64,000 nucleotides of DNA from Rhynchosporium graminicola (GCA_900074885.1 FJUW01000013.1:663580-727579), one strand, 5' to 3'. Shown: positions 10,402 to 22,961, counted from the first letter of the stretch. Numbers and translations are program-made. Notes: a model not told the origin generated them from the letters alone.

Positions 10402-11947
10402 GTGATGACTACATTGGCACCACCAAGTCCTCCAAGATCTCCTACCAGCATGTCCAGAAGGTGGGCGCGGAAATGCGAACGATACTGCTGCATTGGCGCG
10501 ACATATTTCCCACTGCTATTTGTCTACTCCCTCACCGGCTGGGCAGTATGGGTTGAAGCTACAATAGGATTCCTGCAGGCGAAGAGTACTTGGACAGGCA
10601 AGCTATTTGGTCCGATTTCGATATACAGCTGACAATGTAGGGACTGGAACTTCTCTCCTGGGAATTACTCTATTCATCCTCCTGAACTGGTCATACACCA
10701 CCGCAGTCTTCACGAGTCCAGGAACCACAACTGGGAACACTGGATACAGTTCCCTGCCGACGAATGCGCCGCCCGCTGCGACGAGTTTCACCGTCAAGTC
10801 CAATGGAGAGTTGAGATTCTGCAAGAAATGCCAGGCGCGGAAGCCAGATCGAGCTCACCACTGCTCTACCTGTAAAACATGCGTCCTGAAGATGGATCAC
10901 CACTGTCCGTGGCTGGCCAACTGTGTTGGACTTCGGAACTACAAGGCGTTTTTGCTATTCCTCGTCTACACGACTCTCTTTTGTTTCGTCGATTTTGCTG
11001 TTTCGGGATACTGGGTATATAGAGAAATCCTCACGGAAGGGGAATATACGGATGCGCTAATGCCGGTCAACTATGTGATGCTTGCGGTGATCTCTGGGAT
11101 AATAGGGTTGGTGCTTGCAGGATTCACAGGGTGGCATCTTATTCTTGCCTCGAGGGGCCAGACGACAATTGAATGTCTTGAGACAACGAGATATCTCTCC
11201 CCATTGCGGAAGCAACATCAACCTCTATCGCAATCGAACTATGAGCAACAGCAGAGAGAGATGAACGGAGTGCCAGATCAGCACCAAGGAGACCAAGGCC
11301 AGCGACACGAATCTTATGATGCGCTAGAACGATTTAGAGCTAGGGAGAGGTACGAAGAATATCTCGATGAGCAGGATTCCGAAAAGCTACCAAGTGCCTT
11401 CGACCTAGGATGGAAGCGTAACTTACAGCACCTCTTTGGACCCAGCAAATTACTGTGGTTCTTCCCGATCTGTAACACAACCGGAGATGGCTGGAGCTGG
11501 GAGGCGAGTCCGAAATGGCTGCAAGCAAGAGAGACAATTGCTCAGGAGAGGGAGGAACAACAGCAGCGAGAATATGCTGCTGGGTGGGGTGCGGACCCTT
11601 CGCTGCAAGCACCGCCAGTTCGTGAAGGTCCAGGCGCAGGAAGAAATTACGTTTCGTACCCAAGTAGGACACAATCCAAAGCGGATAGGCTGCTGGGAAG
11701 GAATCCGGATGATTACACCGACAACTCCTCTGTTCAGATGGAAACTTTAAGGTCGAGAGATCCAGAGGACCAATATGATATCAGTAGCGACGAGGACGAG
11801 GCGGATAGGAGGGCGCTGGACCGGAAAGCAACGCATGGCTGGCCACAGCGCGTTAGTGTTGTTACGAATACATTGCTGGGAAATACGATTGCTAGACAGA
11901 AAGATGGTGAGAGAGGCTGGGATGGTATTGACGATGGCGTCGATTGA
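10402..11947 (+). CDS. PFA3: DHHC palmitoyltransferase, PFA3-like
   Basis: Integral membrane S-acyltransferase; yeast Pfa3 acts on the vacuole and palmitoylates Vac8. Exons 10402-10597 and 10641-11947 join to 500 residues. Four hydrophobic segments lie around Y-F-P-L-L-F-V-Y, L-L-G-I-T-L-F-I-L-L, A-F-L-L-F-L-V-Y and V-M-L-A-V-I-S-G-I-I-G. The cysteine-rich domain between TM2 and TM3 has C-K-K-C, H-H-C-S-T-C, and the catalytic D-H-H-C-P-W. A T-T-I-E motif follows TM4, as in the family. The long C-terminal tail is Gln/Glu/Arg-rich and cytosolic. The intron is only 43 nt and has a GC donor (GCAAGC), a CTGAC branch site and a TAG acceptor. It is required to join the first membrane segment to the rest. 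A later start at the next in-frame ATG (about 10450) is possible. PFA3 rather than another PFA is judged from the length and motif spacing. Confidence 0.87.
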
Positions 11948-14900
11948 AATGTACCAGAGTCTATCAGAATTGTTTGTCGGCGTTATTTGAGCGACTGACT
12001 GCCTAGGCAGGTTGATGTATCATACCCTCTGAATTACGAACTGAATGTACATTATGTGGCATCTGCATTTCGCATGAGTAGTATAGAATTGAAATCCTTT
12101 AACGAGGAGAAGACTGGTGGGTCAATCCTGATGCCGACCCTCTAAATATTAGAGTTCTCGCTCTGCTAGTCGATCTATACATAAGGAATCTTTGGAGTGC
12201 ACAGCCGCAAGACAACCCAAACCTGGATCGGGGGCAGTTACACAATAGAGTACCTCTGCTAACCCCTCGCTGAGTCGCCTATGGGCAGCCACGAGAGGGC
12301 CGGTATAGAGCCTGGAAAGGTATCGGCTTCCTGTGCTATACAGACGATCTGAGTTACGTGCCAGTCCCATACGAAAGTGTACGGGTAGGTAGATCAAGCT
12401 TCTAAAGAGTGACCACTTCCGAGGTGCTTCGGGGCCTGGCTTAGGATGATGTTCTGACAATATCGGCTCGCAGCCGTGGTAATTCCGTCTTTCATAGCGT
12501 GTTTTTGAGATGTTGCAGCTCGAAAGCTCGTAATTTAACCTTGAGCCTGGCTGGCTGATCCGCCTCCCTTTTCCTTCTGAGAGTTGCGTGCCCTTCAATG
12601 GGTGTGAGAGTGTCGAGGAACCAGGACTTCTACTTACATTGGGATTCAGCTATAAACTAACACCAAATTGATATATGACATTTGATCAATACGCATACGT
12701 TATTCAATGTTAAAAGCTGTCGACGAATGAACATTTCCTTCTACCACAGAAGCTCGAGAAGAAAGGGAGGCTCTACCTGTTCAAGCTCTAATGCCCCCAG
12801 AGGATTGACGTACAGAACAACGTCCGTTAGTAGCCGAAACGCAAACTGAACAGCGAAGAAAAAATCCACATGAATACAAACAGTACGTAGCATTCGAAGA
12901 CCGACATGGTGGTAGCTAACGAACAGTGTCGCGGAGCCTCTTACGTTCATGTTCCTACTGGCCTTATCGTGTCTAGACTCCAAAGAATAATGTCCGAGAG
13001 GAAACTATCTTTCGTCGTATTTTGTAAAGACACGTACGTCTTCCCATTCTTTTTTGACGCCGTACAAAGAAGGCCTGAATTGACGTACTCCTCAACAAGG
13101 CCATAGGCTTCTACATTCCAAGGGCTTGTAGCGTCGACATGGCGCAAGTCTACCGCCTTGTAATGACCATTACGCAGCGTCTCTGGTGTATTGTTCATTC
13201 GGCAGCTTGACTTGGTCAGCTTATAACCAGTTGTTGTAGTCTTTGTCAACCATCGCTCTTGGCGCCTTAGTAAACTCCAGTACAGGGTGCGCTTCCGTCT
13301 CTGAGCCCCAACGTATCTTCAGACGTGAACGCCGACCCGAACGTCTTGCGACACCTACAGGAGGTCACAGTAACCGATTACGGAGCTCTTCGCGCCAGAA
13401 AGAATGAATTGTTGACGCTTGCCCTGAATACGCTAGTTAGTCGCTGTCGCAGCTAGGTTCCTCTGTCGTCTTCGCCATCGTCTCCGGCCTAGCCACCATT
13501 CCTCATCTCTGCTGTCACTGTTATACAACCACTTTTTTCCATCGAGCTCATTACATGATTCGGATCCATCCATAAGGCAGCTTTTCTTAACCAACGACAG
13601 TCAAGCTCTTGACTCGAAGTTATTGCATGACACTGACTGCTCCACCTTCCTTGGATCCAACATGTTCGTCGCTATGCGGAGCCTTCATATCAGCCCAGGC
13701 ATCTGCGTGAATAGCAGAGTTCTTAACTTGACCCAGACCACCAGCTATGTCAATAGCTTAAGGAGCTCGGATTTGAGAAGATGGCCAGTTCGGTCGCCGA
13801 TGTACAAGGCACCCCGATCCTATCTAATGTGCGTACCGGAGCACTTGCAATACTAACCCTCCTGTCTATCGAATACCGGCTTTGAATCCTTGCAAACTTG
13901 AGAAAGGCCAGGAGCGTGTGATAACAATGCTTGCAAAGATGAACCTGCCATCTGTAGTGGAAAATGTTGCCACACTCAGTGCGGGCGCCTGATAAGGCCG
14001 TAAGTCTCTAATTGGACCAAAAGCTTCAGTCAATAAGTACTCATTCAAGGACAGACCTCAATCAATCACGGTCCAAGGCAGGCGAGTTCCCAAATCAGAC
14101 ATTGAACTGCATTTATTAACTCCGAAAAGTGCTTGGTATAGGGCATTTTCGCCTTACCTTGACGAGGGCATAAGACATGACGTGCGAAGTGGTTATTGTA
14201 AGGGTTTGTGAACATAACATGACACGGCTGGGCACGGGAGGATAGTTGAGGAAAACGCAATTGGTATTCGAGAGACGTCGATGGCAGTACCCTTGCATCC
14301 AAGTGGTACTCAAAGTGCTGTGCTGCGTTTATGCGGGCCGAAACGAGAGATACCTCCGCCTTTGACAAACCGTGTTCAACCATCACCCCATTCCTCGTCT
14401 GTTTTCGCTTAATCTGTTTTGTGGGAGACGATGCGACGAGTGAGATACGGAAATAGGCTCAATGACAATGTGATTTTTTTGTCCCACTTTTTATAGCTAC
14501 TGCTGCTTGGGATTTCATGGATCATAGGATCAATGTAGAAACTGCGAATCGAGTTTGTAGGCAACACAGGTTGGTTTTCCGCAATCTATATGGATGAAGA
14601 GGATGAGGGCTCTATGCCTTCCAAAGCGCCCAGGAGACTCGTGATGTGGCAATTGCTCCTTGTCGGGCTGAAAGGCTCGCATAGATGGTCATTTGGTGAC
14701 TTATTTCGGCTGTGTCTTCACGAGCGACATATCTTCTGGAAACACTATCAACAGGAGATCCACCCAGCCCGTGTTCCGTATCAATTCTGCACCAGTCCGT
14801 GGTATTGAAACATATGCGAAGGACAGAGACCCTTGCTGGGAAGTCCCCCGAACAGCCACCCTCCTCGATTTTTGCGTTTGACCAATACATTGTATTGTGA

Positions 14901-15213
14901 GGAGTTCTTCCCGTCACATGGAAATTGCTCAGTCCTGGTGTAGTTTCCTAAACCAGGGATCACATCGCTACCTGCCTATTGGAGATAGGAATAGGATGTT
15001 TGCTCGTAGCATACAACTGCCCGAAATTCTGTGCAACACCAGGTTGAGGAAGCCACCGAAGTCTCAGGCCATGGCGAGGCATGAAGTGGCCTCCGATGAT
15101 GTAAATCCTCATCGAAAATCAGAGGTCTGATTATCACCAAACCCATGATTTGATGTCCCCATGATTTGATGTACAGATTTGACGTTTTCCACTTCGTAGT
15201 CTTCGTTCTCACG
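11948..15213. other. 3.3-kb gene-free stretch with weak open frames
   Basis: No gene I can identify. The longest frames are on the - strand: 12149-12598 (149 codons), 12947-13249 (100), 12741-12983 (80) and 14066-14386 (106). The pieces at 12741-13249 have fairly protein-like composition and could be exons or remnants of an unknown gene, but I recognise no family and no convincing splice path. No tRNA or tandem repeat was seen. Confidence 0.35.
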
Positions 15214-15969
15214 TCATAGCAAGTCATCGTCATCATCTATATCCTCCCTTAACTCGCCATAGAGGACTTCACACACTCCGCCTAAGGGAACATCCATCAC
15301 AGCGTCCGTTCCTTGACTCCAAAGCGCCCTCCAATCCTTCAGTGTCCGTTCGCCCCTCTCAGTCCTCTCTCTTCTATCCTTCTCCCTACCCTTGTCTTTT
15401 TCCTTTGAAACGTTACTGGCAGCCTGTCTTCCCTTGCCGTCAATCGTTGCCACATTTGCAGCATCATCAATGATCGTCTCGATACTACTCAATGGCAGAG
15501 TAAGGTAGCCCGTATTATAGCTCGCCAACGCCACGTAGATGTACACAATCAGCATGACGAGGAATGACGGTATGGCTAATGACCACCAACGACTTGGATA
15601 CCATGTTATTCCCAACGCGCGGAGGAATGGTGAGGGTAGGTAAGACCAGAGTAGGTACATGAGAAAGGTCAGAGACGAGAACAGGTATAGTACGAAGCCA
15701 TAGTATTCGTAGGTCGGGACCTTGGGAGATGCCCGGGGGACAGGCTCGAGTTCATCGGCGGAGCTGTCAGGAGTGGTAGGGCGGGAAGGCCGAAGAAGAG
15801 ACGTGAGGGACGGAGAAGGTGGTAGAGGTGTTGGAGGGCGGCCATAGAAGGGCGGCGCGAAGAAATTGTGTTGGAGGGCTGGAGGAGATGGTGATGAGCT
15901 TGATGAGGAGTCGCCCCGGTAGTGGGATTGGAACATTGCATCATCTTCATCAGAGGATTGAGAAGGCAT
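15214..15969 (-). CDS. GPI19: PIG-P subunit of GPI-GlcNAc transferase
   Basis: Small subunit of the endoplasmic-reticulum complex (PIG-A, -C, -H, -P, -Q and others) that adds GlcNAc to phosphatidylinositol, the first step of GPI-anchor synthesis. Single exon, 251 residues. A Ser/Pro-rich N-terminal tail (1-83) leads to the PIG-P core: E-Y-Y-G-F-V-L-Y-L-F-S-S at about 87, a first membrane helix, then L-G-I-T-W-Y-P-S-R-W-W, then a second helix, then Y-N-T-G-Y-L-T-L-P-L. The Y-P-x-R-W-W motif between the helices is a hallmark of the family. The C-terminus has a basic Lys/Arg/Glu stretch and an acidic end (D-I-D-D-D-D-D). The start is the first ATG in the frame. Fungal PIG-P proteins commonly have such extended tails. 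Confidence 0.88.
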   Translation of the reverse strand: MPSQSSDEDDAMFQSHYRGDSSSSSSPSPPALQHNFFAPPFYGRPPTPLPPSPSLTSLLRPSRPTTPDSSADELEPVPRASPKVPTYEYYGFVLYLFSSLTFLMYLLWSYLPSPFLRALGITWYPSRWWSLAIPSFLVMLIVYIYVALASYNTGYLTLPLSSIETIIDDAANVATIDGKGRQAASNVSKEKDKGREKDRRERTERGERTLKDWRALWSQGTDAVMDVPLGGVCEVLYGELREDIDDDDDLL

Positions 15970-18891
15970 CCTGGTGTTGGTGACCCCTGATGAATGGATT
16001 GAGCTTTACAGGTTTGTAACGAGTTGTGAAGTCGCGCAGCCATCACACCTCGGCAATCTATCGCGAGGCCACATGAGTCAGTCGTCTGTCGCGAAACGTA
16101 CCTTGGACATAGAGACCTCAACTACCTTGGCCCAACTCTGCTGGATTGAATCGACCACCACTAAACAAAGTTGAAGAAAAAATTGATTCAGTTATATTGA
16201 CAACCGGCACCACGAACGCTCATACAGGTGGTGCTGAATATCAAAGGCAAATCTCGACAGAACATCATGTGCCACGTGTGGTGTCAAGCTCGAAAAAGCA
16301 GGCGACAAGCCCTTGTCATCCAAGACTAGCTTTTCCGCGGAACTGGGTTCCTTAGTACAGCTGAGTGGCCATCATAATACTGAGCGATGCTGTTTATTAA
16401 TTCTGATTGTGGCCGGCGAGTGATGGAGAGCTGTTATGAACGTGTTCGTCGGTGTGGCGCTGGTGTTGAAGTGTCGGTTGTGAGGAGAGAAGAAGGAGAG
16501 GAAAGGTAAGGAAACTTGGGGATATCGATGGTTTGTATGCAGAGGAGGTGATTCTGGCAGGCATGATTGAGGGATAGGAAAGTATGATGCAGGAGAAGAC
16601 GAAGCTACCGATTATGAGATGAGGTGGGTTGAGATACTAGATCTAGGAGGAAGGAACCATGGACACCCCATCCTCAACATCTCACCAAATTGAAATGCTG
16701 AGAGAGAAAAGCATCATAACCAGGACCCGAGATATGACTTCAACCCTGACCATCCTCCCCATAGTAAGCTAAAGTAAATGGAAGTAAACAAAAGATCTTG
16801 AATCCTCACTTCAATCCCTGTCTACAAAAGCGGATGCTATAAAATTCCCGATCGACGGATCATGCTACTTCATACACATCTTCTCCTATTGTCCACTCGA
16901 TATGATCTAAGGTCAAGAAGAACTCACGTAGACATGACAAACTATAGCCTGCTACTTTTTTGGAAAGTAATACGATTCTGCAGCATGTCTTCTAGCAATG
17001 TCAGGACTCAAAGTGACCAAAACTTAGATTACCTGATCAATTATCAAGTAACGTTTCGCGCCTTACATTTGTCATCCTAGTGCAGTCATGTAACATCTCA
17101 GTGACTCAAACCTAATTCGTACCACTGGGAGACGAATTTGAACGTCCTATGAGTTTCATATTGTAGAAGTCTGGCCTTCGGGAAGTACTCGAAAATAGGT
17201 ACAAGCTAGATGATGGTTTCTCGAAGCTCCTAAATATCATCGCCATCTCTCGTCACTTCCATATATCTCGTCTAGATATTTTGCGACATGTAAGGTTCAA
17301 GAGATCTGAGTTCCAAACAATCCCAAGCCAGGATCGCATCACGGCTTTCCGAAAACGATATCTTGCAATCCACTCTTACTTTCTAATTGAAATGAATACA
17401 TATCACTGTGCCGCTCTGGTTGAAACTGTGGGCTTCGAAGAATGAGTCTTGCTACTGTGCCATGACACAGATGCAGTTCTCCTCACAATCTATTGAATCT
17501 CAGAGAAGTGGGTGCGATCATAGAGATCTACGTGAAGTCTTCAGCAGGCCTTGCTCGCAGAGAGCCATGCGGCCCTGATACCGGGAAAATTGGCGATCCC
17601 GGGAACCAGGCCAAGCTTTGCCGAGAGAGTCACGCATACTGAGACGTGCATATTGAGACGGGCACGCATGTTGAAACGGGTTTACCTGTGACGGTACGAG
17701 AATCTGAATTCTTTGTAAGTACGTCGGCTGATAGTTCTGGAAACTTGAAGCTGATGATCTGAACGTGATGATTGATGTCTGAAGTAGTCCCAATATGATG
17801 AGACGAAGGTGACAATTGCACCGGTACCGGTATTCCATCAAGTCGCGGGGACGAAACCCACGCAGCCGGGCCAGACCAAGCTAGGACCATAGAGTGGGGC
17901 CTGCATCTGGACGGGTACGCTAGTAAAAGGGGGATCGGATGGTGAGAAGCTGTTCAGACCAATAGATTCACTGTACCTGCTTGAGCTTATAAGGATTATT
18001 GACTTCGGGCAGGCAAGTCGGGAAATAGTTCCTCTCTCGGGCAAGGTGCAGCTAGAGAATCTGAATATTTGCTTTAGAACGAGGGGGGGAATGGGATCTA
18101 GATGAGGACAACATCCGGAAATCAAATAAATTAAATGAACATTTGGAAGCGATTTGACCTTGGACCAGGTAGCTCTCTCTAGCTACTTCTATAGGTACAC
18201 TGACTGGTATCAGTGATAACTGATCTCAATCGCGATTTTGCTTGTCCATCTGCTACTTACTGTCTTCTCTTCCTTCTACCTGCCTCTTCCTCTCCGTCGA
18301 ACACCGAACTGAACAAGGTCCACGACACAACTCCTTCCCTCCCTCCTTCCTCCATCACTCGCATCTTGCTTGCACGGAACGACAAGCGGAACGTTTTCTG
18401 CTCACCAAGACGCAATCTACCTCTCCATATCCTTCTCCCGTTACCCCTGAATCTATCTCACACCAATCGGCTTGCTGCCCTCGATTCCTGCGTACCTTAC
18501 TTGCCTTACCTTACCTGCCGGTACCTCAGGTATTTCACGGAGGTACTTCGTACGAATACTCCCACCCTTCTTCGCCCTGCAGATCTCCCTCAACCTCCGA
18601 AGACTACCTAGGCACCTCACGGATTGTCTCGTCTCGTCGCATTGCTCGATCGACCAGTCGAATAATAAGATACCTACCTACGCTACGACTACTAGTGCAT
18701 CGCCACGCAGGACCAGAGCTCTACATCTACAGAGTACCTTCCTTACCCTGATCAAGTGCGCTCGGCGGCACATCACGTCACGATACGCCAGCCAATCCAC
18801 GAGTTGCGCTCGCAGCCGCCCGCATCACCCCTCACCTCCCTCCCACCTTAACGTCAACCCCTCCTTCCATTCCCTATAGGTACCAGGTATC
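15970..18891. other. 2.9-kb spacer, with pyrimidine-rich leader at its right end
   Basis: No supported gene. The first 2.2 kb holds only short frames in both orientations. From about 18230 to 18890 the + strand is strongly C/T-rich and opens three overlapping long frames at once, which is a compositional effect. This looks like the 5' untranslated leader and core promoter of the URC4 gene. Confidence 0.45.
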
Positions 18892-20567
18892 ATGGGCCTC
18901 TTTTCTCGCAAACACAAGCCCAAATCGGGATCTACGACTTCTGGCAACTCCTTGGAAAATAATTCAATATCCTCACAATCCTCAGTCAAATCTCCCAATA
19001 CACCAGTCTTCACCAAGATGGGCCCTCGTATACCAAGTATCCCAATGCCAAAGGCACCAGATCCACATGTTGATGCAGCAGGATATCTGAGGAGCATCGG
19101 AGCCGTCAGAGAGCGGTGTGCCATTGTGATGGAAAAGGCAAAGAGGGACAAGCTTAATCATTTCGATGTTGATATGGAGAAGTTCAAAGACACAACAAGT
19201 TTTGTCGTATCCATAATCAAGGTATGTCTCTTTTAGTATACTCGGAAATTACCCTTTTACGATATCACATCGAGCAATGCAGGAGCTAATCGGTGCAGCG
19301 CGATTTCTCCCCCGACTATGCGAAGATTCCTCCCCACGGACGTTGGCAACACTTTAATGTTGGTGGACGAGATCGCATTGCGGAAATGCAAAAGAGCTGG
19401 GGAGGTGAAAGCGAGATCGATCGTTCAGAACAATGTCGGAGACTCCTGGATCTCTTCCTCATCTCCGTCCTGTTAGATGCTGGGGCAGGAAATAGTTGGT
19501 CATATAAGAGCAGGGAGAATGGCCGGAAATATCGACGAAGCGAGGGTCTAGCGATCGCAAGCTTGGAGATGTTTAAAGACGGGAAATTCAGCAGCAATCT
19601 GAGTCAGCCACACCAAGTTGATGCAGACGGTCTAAGGACATTGACAGTTAAAGCCATGGCGGAAGGATTACAGGTTTCTGAACAAAATCCAATCGCGGGT
19701 TTGGAAGGCCGGACAGGATTGCTGATGAGATTGGCTGATGCGCTCAACAATCAAGATTTATTTGGAGCTGATGCTAGACCCGGAAACATGCTTGGTATGT
19801 TTTGTCTATTTGGTAGGTATCCTTTGCTGACAAGACAGACTACCTCATCTCTCACCCAACAACACAAGCCTCCTCCATTCCTATAGTCCCGCTTCCAACT
19901 CTCTGGTCAGTACTTATTGATGGACTTGCACCAATCTGGCCGCCATCTCGTACGACCCTAGACAATACTTCTCTAGGCGATGCTTGGCCACTCTCTACCC
20001 TTCCAGTTACGCCTACAACAGCTGCATGGGAAACCATAGTACCTTTTCACAAACTCACACAATGGCTATGTTATTCGCTTATGCAACCCATGACCAAACT
20101 CATGGGTGTTCACTTCGCTGGTGCGGAACTTATGACTGGTCTTCCCGAATACCGTAACGGGGGTCTCTTTATTGACTTGGGATTACTTTCTCTGAAACCA
20201 GAGGATGAGAAGAGAGGGCTGGCCACTTTCAAGGAGGAGGGTGTCAAAAGTGGAAAGCCGAGTATTGAAGTTGTGCCCATGTTTACTCCGGATGATGATG
20301 TTGTTGTTGAGTGGCGAGCGGTAACAGTGGGCTTTCTGGATTTATTGCTTGAGGAAGTCAACAAAAAATTGGATCTAGAGGGCCCAGATAGGCTAACTCT
20401 GCCGCAAATGTTAGAGGCTGGTAGTTGGAAGGTAAGGCTCCGATCTAGCTGATATCAATAATTTTTGGCTAACGGTAGAACAGGGAGGACGAGAAATGGC
20501 TGAAATATCACGTCCAAACACGCAATGCCCACCTATTGCTATTCTGAGCGACGGGACTGTGTTCTAA
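18892..20567 (+). CDS. URC4: uracil catabolism protein 4 (DUF1688)
   Basis: Member of the DUF1688/URC4 family, which is required in Lachancea kluyveri for the URC uracil-degradation route; its exact biochemical role is not settled. Four exons join without a break to 500 residues: 18892-19221, 19299-19794, 19839-20431 and 20484-20567. All introns have GT-AG ends (GTATGT, GTATGT, GTAAGG). The start follows a Lys-rich M-G-L-F-S-R-K-H-K tail preceding the domain. Family features seen: A-A-G-Y-L-R-S-I-G-A-V-R-E-R, F-V-V-S-I-I-K-R-D-F (across intron 1), a G-R-W-Q-H-F segment, L-L-D-A-G-A-G, R-S-E-G-L-A-I-A-S, E-Y-R-N-G-G-L-F-I-D near the end, and the closing R-P-x-T-x-C-P-P-I-x-I-x-S-D-G-T-V-F. The length fits. 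The M-G-L-F-S start raises the possibility of N-myristoylation, which is inference only. Confidence 0.92.
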
Positions 20568-21187
20568 GCGAAATGTTCATAATATTGTAGCCGTGCCTTA
20601 CGCATTTGCCCTGCTACATGGCTCAAAAATCAACTGGGGATTTTTGAGCTTATTCTTGTGTAGGTGCATTGTTGCACATGATGCACTTTGCCTATTTTGC
20701 CTTGCTATACCCATAACTTCTTTGCTTTACGGCTTGCATTTTCGGGACTTCAGGAATTAATGATACGGCGATAAGCGATATCTAGTATTTTCGCGAGGAC
20801 CATGGAAGAAAATCATAATTTTTTGATCTAAAATAATGACCTTCGGAGCAATCACCCATGCGTCCGGTTTTGCGTGATTTTTTTTAAATAAACAACGGAA
20901 GTATCCAGTTCTTGCTTTATGTTTTGGATACCGTTGAACCTGGAAGTAAATTCTGAGCTCCCAATCTTTGTAATGATCCCCTTAAGAGATACAACAATCG
21001 CGCCATGATGATCTGCTACAAATCATAAACACCCAATGACACCGCATAAAGAACCTACAGTATTTCCCCAAATAGAAGTGCGCCCGGGAAATTATCCATC
21101 CACAGTTGGCGGATCACGTGTATCTATGACTAATCTGGAGATACTGACGTTTTCCAGGAAACACATCAGCGCGATATATCAGAGTCA
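20568..21187. other. intergenic
   Basis: Spacer between two + strand genes. AT-rich in its centre (about 20800-20900). No RNA gene, repeat or frame of interest. Confidence 0.45.
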
Positions 21188-22258
21188 ATGGCAAGTGGAA
21201 TATCAATCGGACTCTGCATACGAGCACGCGGATTCCCCTCTGCCATTAGTACCAGATTGTTGACTCGCCATTTGCGGCAAGCAGAAGCTGTACGAAGGAT
21301 TACATATCCCTCGAAACCCAGTGTCCGGTATCTCGCCTCAGCACCTGCATTAACCACTCGCTCCAAGAAAACTCTCAAAATGGTCGCTGCAGAAGAGTAC
21401 ATCCTGACGCTGTCATGCCCCGATCGACCAGGCATTGTGCATGCAGTAACTGGATTCCTAGTACAGCACAACCTGAACATTGTCGATTCGCAGCAATTCG
21501 GTGATCCGACCTCGAAGACTTTCTTTATGCGCGTTCATTTCGCTCAAGTCGATGCTTCATCAAAAGACAATGGCAAGATCAATGTTGAGCAGCTGAGAAC
21601 GTCTTTTGACGAGACCGCCAAGTCTATGTCAATGGATTTCGAGCTCTCATCCACAGCTCAGAAGCCCCGGGTCATGATCATGGTATCTAAGATCGGGCAC
21701 TGTTTGAACGACATCCTGTTCCGGCAATCCATCTCCCAGCTGGGCATAGAGATCCCACTCATTATCTCCAACCACCCAGACTTTGCACCTTTAGCCGCTA
21801 CCTACAAGATTCCTTTCCACCATCTTCCCATCACCGCCGAGACCAAAGCCGATCAGGAGAGCAAAATCCTAGACCTTGTCAAGGAGAACAACATCGACCT
21901 GATCGTCCTGGCGCGATATATGCAGGTTCTTTCCCCAGCACTCTGCACTGCCATGTCCGGGAAGATAATCAACATCCATCACAGTTTCCTGCCATCATTC
22001 AAAGGCGCCAAGCCGTACCATCAGGCATACGATCGTGGTGTGAAAATCATTGGTGCCACTGCGCACTTTGTGACGAGTGATTTGGACGAGGGCCCAATCA
22101 TTGAGCAGGACGTTGTGAGGGTTGATCATGGCCTTAGTCCGAAGGCTCTTACGACTGAGGGAAGCAACGTTGAGAGTAAGGTTTTGGCGACTGCTGTTAA
22201 GTGGGTCACGGAGAAGAGGGTATTGCTTAACGGTTCTAAAACTATTGTGTTCAACTGA
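21188..22258 (+). CDS. formyltetrahydrofolate deformylase (PurU-type)
   Basis: Hydrolyses 10-formyl-tetrahydrofolate to tetrahydrofolate and formate, balancing one-carbon pools. Single exon, 356 residues from the first ATG. Residues about 70-155 form an N-terminal ACT regulatory domain (S-C-P-D-R-P-G-I-V-H-A-V-T-G-F-L). The rest is a formyltransferase fold with Y-M-Q-V-L-S, I-N-I-H-H-S-F-L-P-S-F-K-G at the active site, Y-D-R-G-V-K-I-I-G-A-T-A-H-F-V, and D-x-G-P-I-I-E-Q, as in bacterial PurU. The first 64 residues are rich in Arg, Ser and Ala with almost no acids, which fits a mitochondrial presequence. An alternative start at the Met at 21380 would give a cytosolic form that begins directly at the ACT domain; both could be used. 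The product call is firm, but the compartment is inferred. Confidence 0.92.
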   Translation: MASGISIGLCIRARGFPSAISTRLLTRHLRQAEAVRRITYPSKPSVRYLASAPALTTRSKKTLKMVAAEEYILTLSCPDRPGIVHAVTGFLVQHNLNIVDSQQFGDPTSKTFFMRVHFAQVDASSKDNGKINVEQLRTSFDETAKSMSMDFELSSTAQKPRVMIMVSKIGHCLNDILFRQSISQLGIEIPLIISNHPDFAPLAATYKIPFHHLPITAETKADQESKILDLVKENNIDLIVLARYMQVLSPALCTAMSGKIINIHHSFLPSFKGAKPYHQAYDRGVKIIGATAHFVTSDLDEGPIIEQDVVRVDHGLSPKALTTEGSNVESKVLATAVKWVTEKRVLLNGSKTIVFN

Positions 22259-22961
22259 GTTATGTTCTTGTGACTGTTAGTTCATGGGGATGATGCAGAG
22301 AGCTGCTCACTAGCAAGAAGTCCAAAAGCTAGGGTTGAGGAAATCGTCTTTATTTCAGACGTACAAGTGACAAAACTGATAATATAAAGAGAGAGAGATG
22401 TGTTGCCGTCTCTAGTCCATGTCATTCTGGGATTCTAATGTAGTGCGCGAACTATGTGGAAATACCTCAACTTGCCGATGAATGTGTTTCCTCACTTTGG
22501 AAAAATTCCTACAAAATCTCGGACATTGGGTATTGGTCGGTTGCCACTATCACACCAACTAGATCATACTGCACACTCTCAAACTTGATTTCAGGGTAGA
22601 TGCGTGTGCTTCATGAAGTCATATTTCGATATGAAATCCGTGTCCATTTCGAGCAGGGACCCATGCGAGAAGGATTTATATCGGACCGGAATCTGACGCC
22701 TCGGGCTCTTATTTCATTAGCGCGATTATCTACGTAGCAGGTGGGTGCGCGCGTGCCACAATCTCCAACCGGATCACCAGGAACATGAATAACAAGTCTT
22801 GAATTGAACCCCCGCAGGCTGGATCCTTTGCCTTCGACAGAAACCAAAATGGCTTGACCAGAAACCTATTAGAAAGAATCCCCAGCTTACATCGCTCCTC
22901 GCCATTTCGGTCCATAGAGGGAGCAAGTCAACATCCACCTCAGCATAACCACACGCCTAAA
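22259..22961. other. intergenic and lipase leader
   Basis: Spacer between two + strand genes. The lipase frame is open back to 22854, but the extra residues (His/Pro-rich) are not family-like. No other feature seen. Confidence 0.45.

Noticed and set aside
12149..12598. 149-codon - strand frame
   Set aside because: Composition is unlike the real genes, and it has no family resemblance and no splice context.
18213..18879. Three overlapping frames of 130-170 codons on the + strand
   Set aside because: They arise from a C/T-rich leader with few stops in any frame. None resembles a protein family, and the URC4 start follows.
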